A DNA stretch of 64,000 nucleotides from NCBI RefSeq assembly GCF_000633535.1, contig NZ_AYMR01000002.1, forward strand, positions 100,432-164,431, written 5' to 3'. The translations under genes and the position numbers were made by a program. Origin of the DNA: Leifsonia aquatica H1aii (GTDB lineage: Bacteria; Actinomycetota; Actinomycetes; Actinomycetales; Microbacteriaceae). Under the pieces are notes generated by a model, which was not told where the DNA came from, made no database searches, and saw nothing but the letters and a program-made list of their open reading frames with translations. Shown piece after piece: positions 57,680-64,000 of the stretch (position 1 is its first letter; each line of letters starts with the position of its first letter).

Positions 57680-58659
57680 GGGCACGGATCGTGCTCGCGG
57701 GGGCGAGCGGCTTCATCGGCCGCTTCCTGAGCGGGCACTACCGGTCGCGTGGCGACGAGGTGCTGCTCGTCGGCCGCTCCGGGCCGGACGCGCGCTGGGA
57801 CGATCCGGCGACGCTGCGGCGTGCTGTGGATGGCGCGGACGTCGTGATCAACCTCGCCGGGAAGAGCGTGAACTGCCGCTACACGGCGGCCAACCGCGCC
57901 GAGATCTATCGTTCCCGTCTCGCGACCACCCGTGCGCTGCGGGAGGCGATCCGCACCGTGGACGCGCCGCCGCCGGTCTGGTTCAACGCCTCCACCGCGA
58001 CGATCTACCGACACGCGGAGGATCGCCCGATGACCGAGTCCGCCGGGGAGCTCGGCACCGGGTTCTCGGTGGAAGTGGCCAAGGCCTGGGAGGCGGAGCT
58101 GTTCGACGGCGCGCTGCCCGGCACGCGGCGCATCGCCCTGCGAATGGCGATCGTGCTGGGCGAGGACGGCGCACTGGTGCCGCTGCGCGCACTGGCCCGC
58201 TCCGGTCTCGGCGGAGCACAGATCGACGGTCGCTGGATCGCCACGCCCGCGCGGCGCGACGCCGGGACGTTCCACGCGTTCGGCGCGCGCGGCGGTCGGC
58301 AGCGGTTCAGCTGGATCCACGTCGACGATGTGCTCGGGGCGATCGAGTTCCTGCGCGAGCGGCCGCATCTCGACGGCACCGTCAACCTGGCGGCCCCGGA
58401 GCCCCGGGACAACCGCATCCTGATGGCCGAGCTGCGCCGGGCGCTCGGCGTGCGGATCGGCCTGCCGGTGCCGCGCTGGATGCTCGAAGTGGGCTCGGCG
58501 GCCATCCGCACGGAGACCGAGCTGGTGCTCAAGAGTCGCTGGGTACTGCCCGAGCGGCTCCTCGATGCGGGCTACACCTTCGCCCATCCGGCGCTCGCTC
58601 CGGCACTCCGCGACATCGTCGACAGAGGCGGGTTGCTGCGCGGGGCGTCGGCTGGGTAG
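57676..58659 (+). CDS. SDR39U1-type NAD(P)-dependent epimerase (TIGR01777 family)
   Basis: A 327-residue short-chain dehydrogenase-like protein. VLAGASGFIGRFL is the dinucleotide site, INLAGKSVNCRYT the family hallmark, STATIYRH carries the Tyr of the active site, and FSWIHVDDVLGAIEFL is near the end. The start is TTG 57676 overlapping the DUF4166 stop; a GTG 15 bases later would cut the first strand. Substrate unknown; coupling suggests that it works with the DUF4166 protein. Confidence 0.87.
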   Translation: MRARIVLAGASGFIGRFLSGHYRSRGDEVLLVGRSGPDARWDDPATLRRAVDGADVVINLAGKSVNCRYTAANRAEIYRSRLATTRALREAIRTVDAPPPVWFNASTATIYRHAEDRPMTESAGELGTGFSVEVAKAWEAELFDGALPGTRRIALRMAIVLGEDGALVPLRALARSGLGGAQIDGRWIATPARRDAGTFHAFGARGGRQRFSWIHVDDVLGAIEFLRERPHLDGTVNLAAPEPRDNRILMAELRRALGVRIGLPVPRWMLEVGSAAIRTETELVLKSRWVLPERLLDAGYTFAHPALAPALRDIVDRGGLLRGASAG

Positions 58660-58662
58660 ACT
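58657..58662 (+). promoter_or_regulatory. Putative rpsA promoter (TTGCTG-18-TAGACT)
   Basis: TAGACT begins within the last codon of the epimerase gene, with TTGCTG at 58633-58638 as -35 (18-base spacer). The leader to rpsA is about 100 bases. Confidence 0.6.
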
Positions 58663-58666
58663 AGAC

Positions 58667-58682
58667 CGTCACTTGTGTGACG
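58667..58682 (+). promoter_or_regulatory. Tetraloop hairpin at the start of the rpsA leader
   Basis: CGTCAC and GTGACG form a perfect 6-bp stem around TTGT, 4 bases after the TAGACT box, thus at or near the 5' end of the rpsA mRNA. It might protect the message or bind S1 in feedback control. Confidence 0.45.
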
Positions 58683-58766
58683 TCCACATCCACCTGCCGT
58701 TCGCGGGAAACACGACTTCGAGTTCGCGTCCGGCCTGATTTCTGTCCATTACGGAGCATCCACTAC

Positions 58767-60209
58767 ATGACAACCGCAACGACCGACAAGGCGCCGAAGC
58801 AGGTCGCCGTCAACGACATCGGGTCCGCAGAGGACTTTCTTGCCGCGGTCGAAAAGACGCTGAAGTTCTTCAACGACGGAGACCTCATCGAGGGCACCGT
58901 CGTCAAGATCGACCGCGACGAGGTCCTCCTCGACGTCGGCTACAAGACCGAGGGTGTCATCCCCTCGCGCGAGCTTTCCATCAAGCACGACGTCGACCCC
59001 ACCGAGGTCGTCGAGGTCGGCGACACCGTCGAGGCGCTCGTTCTCCAGAAGGAGGACAAGGAAGGCCGCCTCATCCTGTCCAAGAAGCGTGCGCAGTACG
59101 AGCGCGCGTGGGGCGACGTGGAGAAGATCAAGGAGGCCGACGGTGTCGTCACCGGTACGGTCATCGAGGTCGTCAAGGGTGGTCTCATCGTGGACATCGG
59201 TCTGCGCGGCTTCCTCCCGGCATCGCTCATCGAGCTGCGCCGCGTCCGCGACCTGACCCCGTACCTGGGCCAGGAGATCGAGGCCAAGATCCTCGAGCTG
59301 GACAAGAACCGCAACAACGTGGTCCTCTCGCGCCGCGCCCTGCTCGAGCAGACGCAGTCCGAGTCGCGCACCACGTTCCTCAACAACCTGCACAAGGGCC
59401 AGGTCCGCAAGGGCGTCGTGTCCTCGATCGTCAACTTCGGTGCGTTCGTGGACCTCGGCGGCGTGGACGGCCTCGTGCACGTGTCCGAGCTCTCCTGGAA
59501 GCACATCGAGCACGCCTCCGAGGTCGTCGAGGTGGGCCAGGAGGTCACCGTCGAGATCCTCGAGGTCGACCTGGACCGCGAGCGCGTCTCGCTGTCGCTC
59601 AAGGCGACGCAGGAGGACCCGTGGCAGGTCTTCGCCCGCACCCACGCGATCGGTCAGGTCGCGCCGGGCAAGGTCACGAAGCTGGTTCCGTTCGGTGCCT
59701 TCGTCCGCGTCGCGGACGGCATCGAGGGCCTGGTGCACATCTCCGAGCTCTCCGGCAAGCACGTCGAGCTCGCGGAGCAGGTCGTGTCGGTCGGTGACGA
59801 GGTCTTCGTCAAGGTCATCGACATCGACCTCGAGCGTCGCCGCATCTCGCTGAGCCTCAAGCAGGCCAACGACGGCGTCGACCCCGAGGGCACCGAGTTC
59901 GACCCGGCCCTCTACGGCATGGTCACCGAGTACGACGAGCAGGGGAACTACAAGTACCCCGAGGGCTTCGACGCGGAGACCAACGAGTGGAAGGAAGGCT
60001 TCGACACCCAGCGCGAGGAGTGGGAGCAGCAGTACGCCGCGGCCCAGGCTCGCTGGGAGGCGCACAAGCGCCAGGTCGCCAAGGGACTGGAAGAGGCCGC
60101 GGCCGACACCGGCACCTCGTCCTTCTCGAGCGAGACCGGCAACGGCGGAACCCTCGCCGACGACGAGTCCCTCGCCGCCCTGCGCGAGAAGCTCAGCTCC
60201 AACAACTGA
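58767..60209 (+). CDS. rpsA: 30S ribosomal protein S1
   Basis: A 480-residue protein with four S1 RNA-binding domains starting near residues 30, 115, 205 and 290, each with a GxVxxIVxFGAFVDLG-like pattern; the third and fourth are closest to consensus (NFGAFVDLGGVDGLVHVSELSW). An acidic disordered C-terminus follows. The ATG at 58767 has CGGAG near 58752; an in-frame GTG at 58677 is rejected because it would enter the leader hairpin. Four domains, not six, is normal for actinobacteria. Confidence 0.96.
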   Translation: MTTATTDKAPKQVAVNDIGSAEDFLAAVEKTLKFFNDGDLIEGTVVKIDRDEVLLDVGYKTEGVIPSRELSIKHDVDPTEVVEVGDTVEALVLQKEDKEGRLILSKKRAQYERAWGDVEKIKEADGVVTGTVIEVVKGGLIVDIGLRGFLPASLIELRRVRDLTPYLGQEIEAKILELDKNRNNVVLSRRALLEQTQSESRTTFLNNLHKGQVRKGVVSSIVNFGAFVDLGGVDGLVHVSELSWKHIEHASEVVEVGQEVTVEILEVDLDRERVSLSLKATQEDPWQVFARTHAIGQVAPGKVTKLVPFGAFVRVADGIEGLVHISELSGKHVELAEQVVSVGDEVFVKVIDIDLERRRISLSLKQANDGVDPEGTEFDPALYGMVTEYDEQGNYKYPEGFDAETNEWKEGFDTQREEWEQQYAAAQARWEAHKRQVAKGLEEAAADTGTSSFSSETGNGGTLADDESLAALREKLSSNN

Positions 60210-60237
60210 GTCCGGGCTCCACGGAGCACGTCTCACC

Positions 60238-60269
60238 GAACGGCCGGTCCCCACGGGGGCCGGCCGTTC
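60238..60269 (+). terminator. Terminator hairpin after rpsA
   Basis: GAACGGCCGG-T-CCCC pairs with GGGGCCGGCCGTTC around ACG, a 14-bp stem with a single bulged T, 28 bases after the rpsA stop. No T-run follows. Confidence 0.8.
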
Positions 60270-60307
60270 GGCGTTCCCGACATGCCCGCGCGCCGTCGCC
60301 CGGCCGT

Positions 60308-60313
60308 TAGGCT
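60308..60313 (+). promoter_or_regulatory. -10 box TAGGCT of a leaderless coaE promoter
   Basis: TAGGCT ends 6 bases before GTG 60320. Confidence 0.6.
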
Positions 60314-60319
60314 GGGCGG

Positions 60320-60922
60320 GTGCAGCTGATCGGACTCACCGGAGGGATCGCCTCCGGCAAATCGACCATCGCCTCCCGGCTCGCGGAGCACGGCGCCGTC
60401 GTCGTGGACGCGGATCGCATCGCCCGGGAGGTCGTCGAACCCGGCCGACCGGCCCTGGCGGCGATCGCCGAGCGCTTCGGGCCGGGCGTGATCGCGGCCG
60501 ACGGGAGCCTGGACCGCCCGGCGCTGGGCGCGATCGTCTTCGCGGACGAGGAGGCGCGCCTCGCCCTCAACGCCATCACGCATCCCGCGGTGCTGGCCGA
60601 GTCGACCGCACGATTCGCGGCCGCCGCCGAGGCGGACCCCGGTGCGATCGTCGTCTACGACGTGCCGTTGCTGGTGGAGTCGGCCAACGAGTACCCGTTC
60701 GAGCTGGTCGTCGTCGCGCACGCGGCGGCCGGAACGCGCGTCGAGCGGCTGGTCGCGCTGCGCGGGATGGACCGGGCGGAGGCCGAGCGCCGGATCCGAT
60801 CGCAGGCGACCGACGAGGAGCGCCTCGCCGTCGCCGACGTCGTGATCGATACCGACGGCACTCTCGCGCACACCCGCCAGCAGGTCGATGCGCTCTGGGA
60901 GCGGCTGACGCAGCGCGCGTAG
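60320..60922 (+). CDS. coaE: Dephospho-CoA kinase
   Basis: A 200-residue kinase for the last step of CoA synthesis. P-loop GGIASGKST (residues 8-16), [15 protein letters not shown] and DVPLLVES are the family motifs. It is the short form without the C-terminal UPF0157 extension seen in some actinobacteria. The GTG start is probably leaderless. The rpsA-coaE-uvrB order is conserved in actinobacteria. Confidence 0.96.
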   Translation: MQLIGLTGGIASGKSTIASRLAEHGAVVVDADRIAREVVEPGRPALAAIAERFGPGVIAADGSLDRPALGAIVFADEEARLALNAITHPAVLAESTARFAAAAEADPGAIVVYDVPLLVESANEYPFELVVVAHAAAGTRVERLVALRGMDRAEAERRIRSQATDEERLAVADVVIDTDGTLAHTRQQVDALWERLTQRA

Positions 60923-60972
60923 CCGCCATTCCGCTCTCAGCGAGAGCCGACGGCGGTGTCGGTGGTCCGGCC

Positions 60973-60978
60973 TAGGCT
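60973..60978 (+). promoter_or_regulatory. -10 box TAGGCT of a leaderless uvrB promoter
   Basis: TAGGCT ends 6 bases before ATG 60985. No LexA-type SOS box (GAAC-N4-GTTC) is seen in the 63 bases upstream. Confidence 0.6.
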
Positions 60979-60984
60979 TGACGC

Positions 60985-63051
60985 ATGGAACCCACGCGCG
61001 CCGTCCGCCCCTTCGAGGTCGTCAGCGAGTACACCCCGAGTGGCGACCAGCCGCAGGCGATCGCCGAGCTCGCGGGCCGGATCAATGCCGGCGAGACGGA
61101 CGTGGTGCTGCTCGGCGCCACCGGAACCGGCAAGTCGGCCACGACCGCCTGGCTGATCGAGCAGGTGCAGCGGCCGACCCTGGTGCTCGCGCACAACAAG
61201 ACCCTGGCCGCGCAGCTCGCCAACGAGTTCCGCGAGCTGCTGCCGAACAACGCGGTGGAGTACTTCGTCTCCTACTACGACTACTACCAGCCCGAGGCCT
61301 ACGTGCCGCAGACGGACACCTTCATCGAGAAGGACTCGTCGATCAACTCGGAGGTCGAGCGGCTCCGGCACTCCACCACCAACTCCCTGCTGAGCAGGCG
61401 TGACGTCGTGGTCGTCTCCACGGTGTCCTGCATCTACGGCCTCGGCGCGGCGGAGGAGTACCTGGAGGCGATGGTCGCGCTGCAGGTGGGCCAGACGATC
61501 GGCCGCGACGCGCTGATCCGCCGCTTCGTCAACATGCAGTACGAGCGCAACGACATCGACTTCTCCCGCGGCAAGTTCCGTGTGCGCGGAGACACCATCG
61601 AGATCATCCCGGTGTACGAGGAGCACGCGATCCGCATCGAGATGTTCGGCGACGAGATCGAGGCGCTCTATTCGCTGCACCCGCTCACCGGCGACGTGAT
61701 CGCGAAGCTGGACGCCGTGTCGGTCTTCCCCGCGACGCACTACGCCGCGAGCCCGGTGACCATGCAGCGCGCGATCGGAACCATCCAGACCGAGCTGCAC
61801 GACCGGCTGGTCGAGCTGGAGCGGGAGGGCAAGCTCCTGGAGGCGCAGCGTCTGCGCATGCGCACCCAGTTCGACCTCGAGATGATGGAGCAGATCGGCT
61901 TCTGCTCCGGCATCGAGAACTACTCCCGGCACATCGACGGCCGCCAGGCCGGCGAAGCCCCCAACTGCCTCCTCGACTACTTCCCGGACGACTTCCTGGT
62001 CGTGATCGACGAGTCCCATGTGACCGTCCCGCAGATCGGTGCGATGTACGAGGGCGACGCGTCGCGCAAGCGCACGCTCGTGGAGCACGGCTTCCGCCTG
62101 CCGAGCGCCCTCGACAACCGTCCGCTGCGCTGGAACGAGTTCAAGGACCGGGTGGGTCAGACGGTCTACCTGTCGGCGACGCCCGGGCAGTACGAGATGG
62201 GGATCGCCGACGGCATCGTCGAGCAGATCATCCGCCCGACCGGACTGGTCGACCCGGAGATCGTCGTCAAGCCGACCAAGGGGCAGATCGACGACCTGCT
62301 CGAGGAGATCCGGGTGCGGGTGGAGCGCGACGAGCGCATCCTCGTGACGACGCTGACCAAGAAGATGGCGGAGGAGCTGACCGACTTCCTGGCCGAGGCC
62401 GGGGTCCGGGTGCGCTACCTGCACTCGGACGTCGACACGCTGCGCCGCGTCGAGCTGCTCACCGAGCTCCGGGCGGGCGTCTACGACGTGCTCGTCGGCA
62501 TCAACCTGCTCCGTGAGGGCCTGGACCTGCCCGAGGTGTCGCTGGTGGCGATCCTCGATGCCGACAAGGAGGGCTTCCTGCGGTCCTCGACCTCGCTGAT
62601 CCAGACCATCGGTCGTGCCGCGCGCAACGTCTCGGGTCAGGTGCACATGTATGCGGACGTGCTCACGGACTCGATGAAGCGGGCCATCGAGGAGACCGAC
62701 CGGCGTCGCGACAAGCAGCTGGAGTACAACCGGGTCAACGGCATCGATCCTCAGCCGTTGCGCAAGCGGATCGCCGACATCACCGATGTGCTGGCGCGCG
62801 AAGAGGCGGACACCGCCCGGATGCTCGCCGGCCGCGAGCAGAAGCGCAAGAGCCCGACGCCCAACCTGCGCAACGGCGGTATCGCGGCGCAGGGCGCGGC
62901 GGAGCTGGAGGGGCTGATCGCCGATCTGAACCAGCAGATGCTGGCGGCGGCGGGCGAGCTCAAGTTCGAGCTGGCGGCACGGCTGCGCGACGAGCTCTCG
63001 GACCTCAAGCGCGATCTGCGTCAGATGGAGAAGGCCGGCCACCTGGGCTGA
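60985..63051 (+). CDS. uvrB: Excinuclease ABC subunit B
   Basis: A 688-residue nucleotide-excision-repair helicase. Walker A is [11 protein letters not shown], the damage-probing beta hairpin is [21 protein letters not shown] (spaced aromatic residues), and helicase motifs VIDESH, YLSATPG and QTIGRAARN follow in order. The C-terminal UVR motif ([19 protein letters not shown]) binds UvrC. Full length for the family. It probably has its own leaderless promoter. Confidence 0.97.
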   Translation: MEPTRAVRPFEVVSEYTPSGDQPQAIAELAGRINAGETDVVLLGATGTGKSATTAWLIEQVQRPTLVLAHNKTLAAQLANEFRELLPNNAVEYFVSYYDYYQPEAYVPQTDTFIEKDSSINSEVERLRHSTTNSLLSRRDVVVVSTVSCIYGLGAAEEYLEAMVALQVGQTIGRDALIRRFVNMQYERNDIDFSRGKFRVRGDTIEIIPVYEEHAIRIEMFGDEIEALYSLHPLTGDVIAKLDAVSVFPATHYAASPVTMQRAIGTIQTELHDRLVELEREGKLLEAQRLRMRTQFDLEMMEQIGFCSGIENYSRHIDGRQAGEAPNCLLDYFPDDFLVVIDESHVTVPQIGAMYEGDASRKRTLVEHGFRLPSALDNRPLRWNEFKDRVGQTVYLSATPGQYEMGIADGIVEQIIRPTGLVDPEIVVKPTKGQIDDLLEEIRVRVERDERILVTTLTKKMAEELTDFLAEAGVRVRYLHSDVDTLRRVELLTELRAGVYDVLVGINLLREGLDLPEVSLVAILDADKEGFLRSSTSLIQTIGRAARNVSGQVHMYADVLTDSMKRAIEETDRRRDKQLEYNRVNGIDPQPLRKRIADITDVLAREEADTARMLAGREQKRKSPTPNLRNGGIAAQGAAELEGLIADLNQQMLAAAGELKFELAARLRDELSDLKRDLRQMEKAGHLG

Positions 63052-63122
63052 GCGGGTACGGCCGTCGCCGCGTCCTGCGGCGAGGCTTCCGGATCGCTGC
63101 GTCGGAGGCGGCACCGGCGCGC

Positions 63123-63128
63123 TACGGT
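63123..63128 (+). promoter_or_regulatory. -10 box TACGGT of a leaderless promoter
   Basis: TACGGT ends 6 bases before GTG 63135. Confidence 0.5.
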
Positions 63129-63134
63129 GGCAGG

Positions 63135-63869
63135 GTGAGCTCGAAGGCGGCGTGGCCGCGGTGGGTCGTCCCCGCCGCGGGGGCGGTGCTGCTCGCCGTC
63201 GCCGCTGTCGCGGTGGCGCTGCAGGGACAGCCGACGTTCGGGCCGCCCCGCATCACGTTTCCGGATGCCGAGGTCACCCCGCCGCGCAACAGCGCCCCGG
63301 CGGCCACCGGAACCCCCGAACCGCAGGACCTCGTCCATCCCGCCCGGCTCGACCTCAGCTGGGTGCTGGTCGCCCTGCTCGTGGTGATCGTCATCGTCGT
63401 GGCCGCGCTCCTGTGTCGGTACCTGCGTCGCCGTCTGCGCGCCCGCGAGGTCACCGCCCCGGTGGCCCTCGGGACGGTGACCGAGAGCGACCTCGCCGCC
63501 GTGCCGGAGGCCCCGCTGCCGGAACCGATCCGCCGGGGGCTGGATCGCGCCCTGGACGCCCTCGAGGAGCCGCGGCAGCCGCGCAGCGCGATCGAGCGCG
63601 CCTGGCTGGGGCTGGAGGAGGGGGCCGCCGATTCCGGTGTGCGCCGCCTGCCCGCCGAGACCCCCGGAGAGTTCGTGGCGCGTGTCGTCGCGCGGGTCGC
63701 CCCGGAGCGTGTCGCCGCCCGCGCCCTCCTCGACGTCTACCAGCGGGTCCGGTTCGGCGATGGGCCGGTGACCGCGGACGACGTGCGGATCGCCCGAGAG
63801 GCGCTGCTGTCGCTGCGGGCGTCCTGGCAGGATGCGACCGCCGCCTCGCGGCCGGGGGAGACGCGATGA
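63135..63869 (+). CDS. DUF4129-domain membrane protein
   Basis: A 244-residue protein with two membrane helices (about residues 9-28 and 73-94), a Pro-rich outer loop between them and a cytosolic DUF4129 domain (about 135-225) with the family pattern AIERAWLGLEE, RLPAETPGEFVARVVAR and LLDVYQRVRFG. Such genes lie in clusters with a MoxR ATPase and DUF58 protein, likely downstream of the window. The role is unknown. The stop overlaps the next gene (ATGA). Confidence 0.87.
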   Translation: MSSKAAWPRWVVPAAGAVLLAVAAVAVALQGQPTFGPPRITFPDAEVTPPRNSAPAATGTPEPQDLVHPARLDLSWVLVALLVVIVIVVAALLCRYLRRRLRAREVTAPVALGTVTESDLAAVPEAPLPEPIRRGLDRALDALEEPRQPRSAIERAWLGLEEGAADSGVRRLPAETPGEFVARVVARVAPERVAARALLDVYQRVRFGDGPVTADDVRIAREALLSLRASWQDATAASRPGETR

Positions 63870-64000
63870 GCCGCGCCCGGACGCTGTGGCGTGCCGTCGG
63901 CTGCGCCGCGATCGGCGTCGTGATCGGAACCGTCGCCTGGGTGCTGGGGATGGACGGTCCGCACGCGGTCGGCCTCGGCGCCGTGCTGATCGCCGTGGCC
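63866..64000 (+). CDS. Membrane protein of the DUF4129 cluster (3' end outside window)
   Basis: An open frame from ATG 63866 overlaps the DUF4129 stop by 4 bases and runs to the window edge (45 residues seen). Two hydrophobic segments, about residues 11-27 and 33-45, suggest an integral membrane protein. Only its position supports a link with the MoxR/DUF58-type cluster; the family cannot be told from this part. Confidence 0.65.
   Translation, partial: MSRARTLWRAVGCAAIGVVIGTVAWVLGMDGPHAVGLGAVLIAVA

Noticed and set aside
58677..58766. N-terminal extension of S1 from GTG 58677
   Set aside because: It lies in the leader hairpin next to the TAGACT promoter, and the extra residues are unlike S1 proteins.
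60923..60984. SOS (LexA) box before uvrB
   Set aside because: No GAAC-N4-GTTC-like palindrome in this interval.

Overview
The window is a GC-rich, densely packed actinobacterial chromosome segment. Gene content and order (pyrRBC-carAB-pyrF-gmk, his-trp-lgt-gltBD-pyk, an mIHF-guanylate kinase fusion, a primosomal PriA without helicase motifs, phosphoketolase, and a large role for GTG starts and start/stop overlaps) point to a Microbacteriaceae-type organism such as Leifsonia. That placement is inferred from gene content, not from a search. No rRNA, transposon, phage or CRISPR array is visible.

Region 1 (1-16988): one long plus-strand run of core genes. It holds pyrimidine synthesis (pyrR partial, pyrB, pyrC, a small membrane protein, carA, carB, pyrF), then gmk, rpoZ, coaBC, metK, priA, and then fmt-rsmB. 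Most neighbours overlap by 1-8 bases, so they are probably translationally coupled.

Region 2 (17011-34310): rpe, hisE-hisG-hisF-hisI joined by overlapping codons to trpE, a Trp-associated membrane protein, a 76-residue membrane protein, trpCBA, lgt, glutamate synthase (gltBD) and pyruvate kinase. A strong hairpin follows pyk. hisA/trpF, trpD and trpG are not in the cluster.

Region 3 (34366-47753): accessory genes on both strands. These are a LolA/RseB-like secreted protein with an ABC exporter, a tandem hairpin repeat, EamA and GNAT genes, an alpha/beta hydrolase, phosphoketolase, a GDSL hydrolase, a VOC protein, a secreted TIM-barrel-like protein preceded by three perfect 9-base repeats, a decayed GNAT gene, a flavin-dependent oxidoreductase, a metallo-beta-lactamase-fold protein, thioredoxin and an FBP-type zinc protein.

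Region 4 (47894-51262): a compact redox module. It encodes a Ser/Gly/Thr-rich membrane-anchored protein, ApbE flavin transferase, a four-histidine ferric-reductase-like membrane protein, a NuoF-like flavoprotein and a 3Fe-4S-type ferredoxin. Together they suggest electron transfer from cytosolic NAD(P)H to the outside of the membrane. No recognisable FMN-binding substrate domain for ApbE is present. This is the best candidate in the window for an under-described system.

Region 5 (51308-64000): tRNA-Leu(CAA), the ANTAR regulator pdtaR, a hotdog thioesterase, polA, a DUF885 metallohydrolase, a DUF4166 protein with an SDR39U1-type epimerase, rpsA, coaE, uvrB, and the start of a DUF4129 membrane-protein cluster cut by the window edge.

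A regulatory theme crosses regions 2-5. At least 13 genes have a TANNNT hexamer (often exactly TAGGCT) ending 6-7 bases before the start codon, the arrangement expected for leaderless mRNAs. A second group (fmt, the trpCBA block, lgt, rpsA) has TAGACT followed by a leader; in three of the four the leader contains a perfect or near-perfect tetraloop hairpin.
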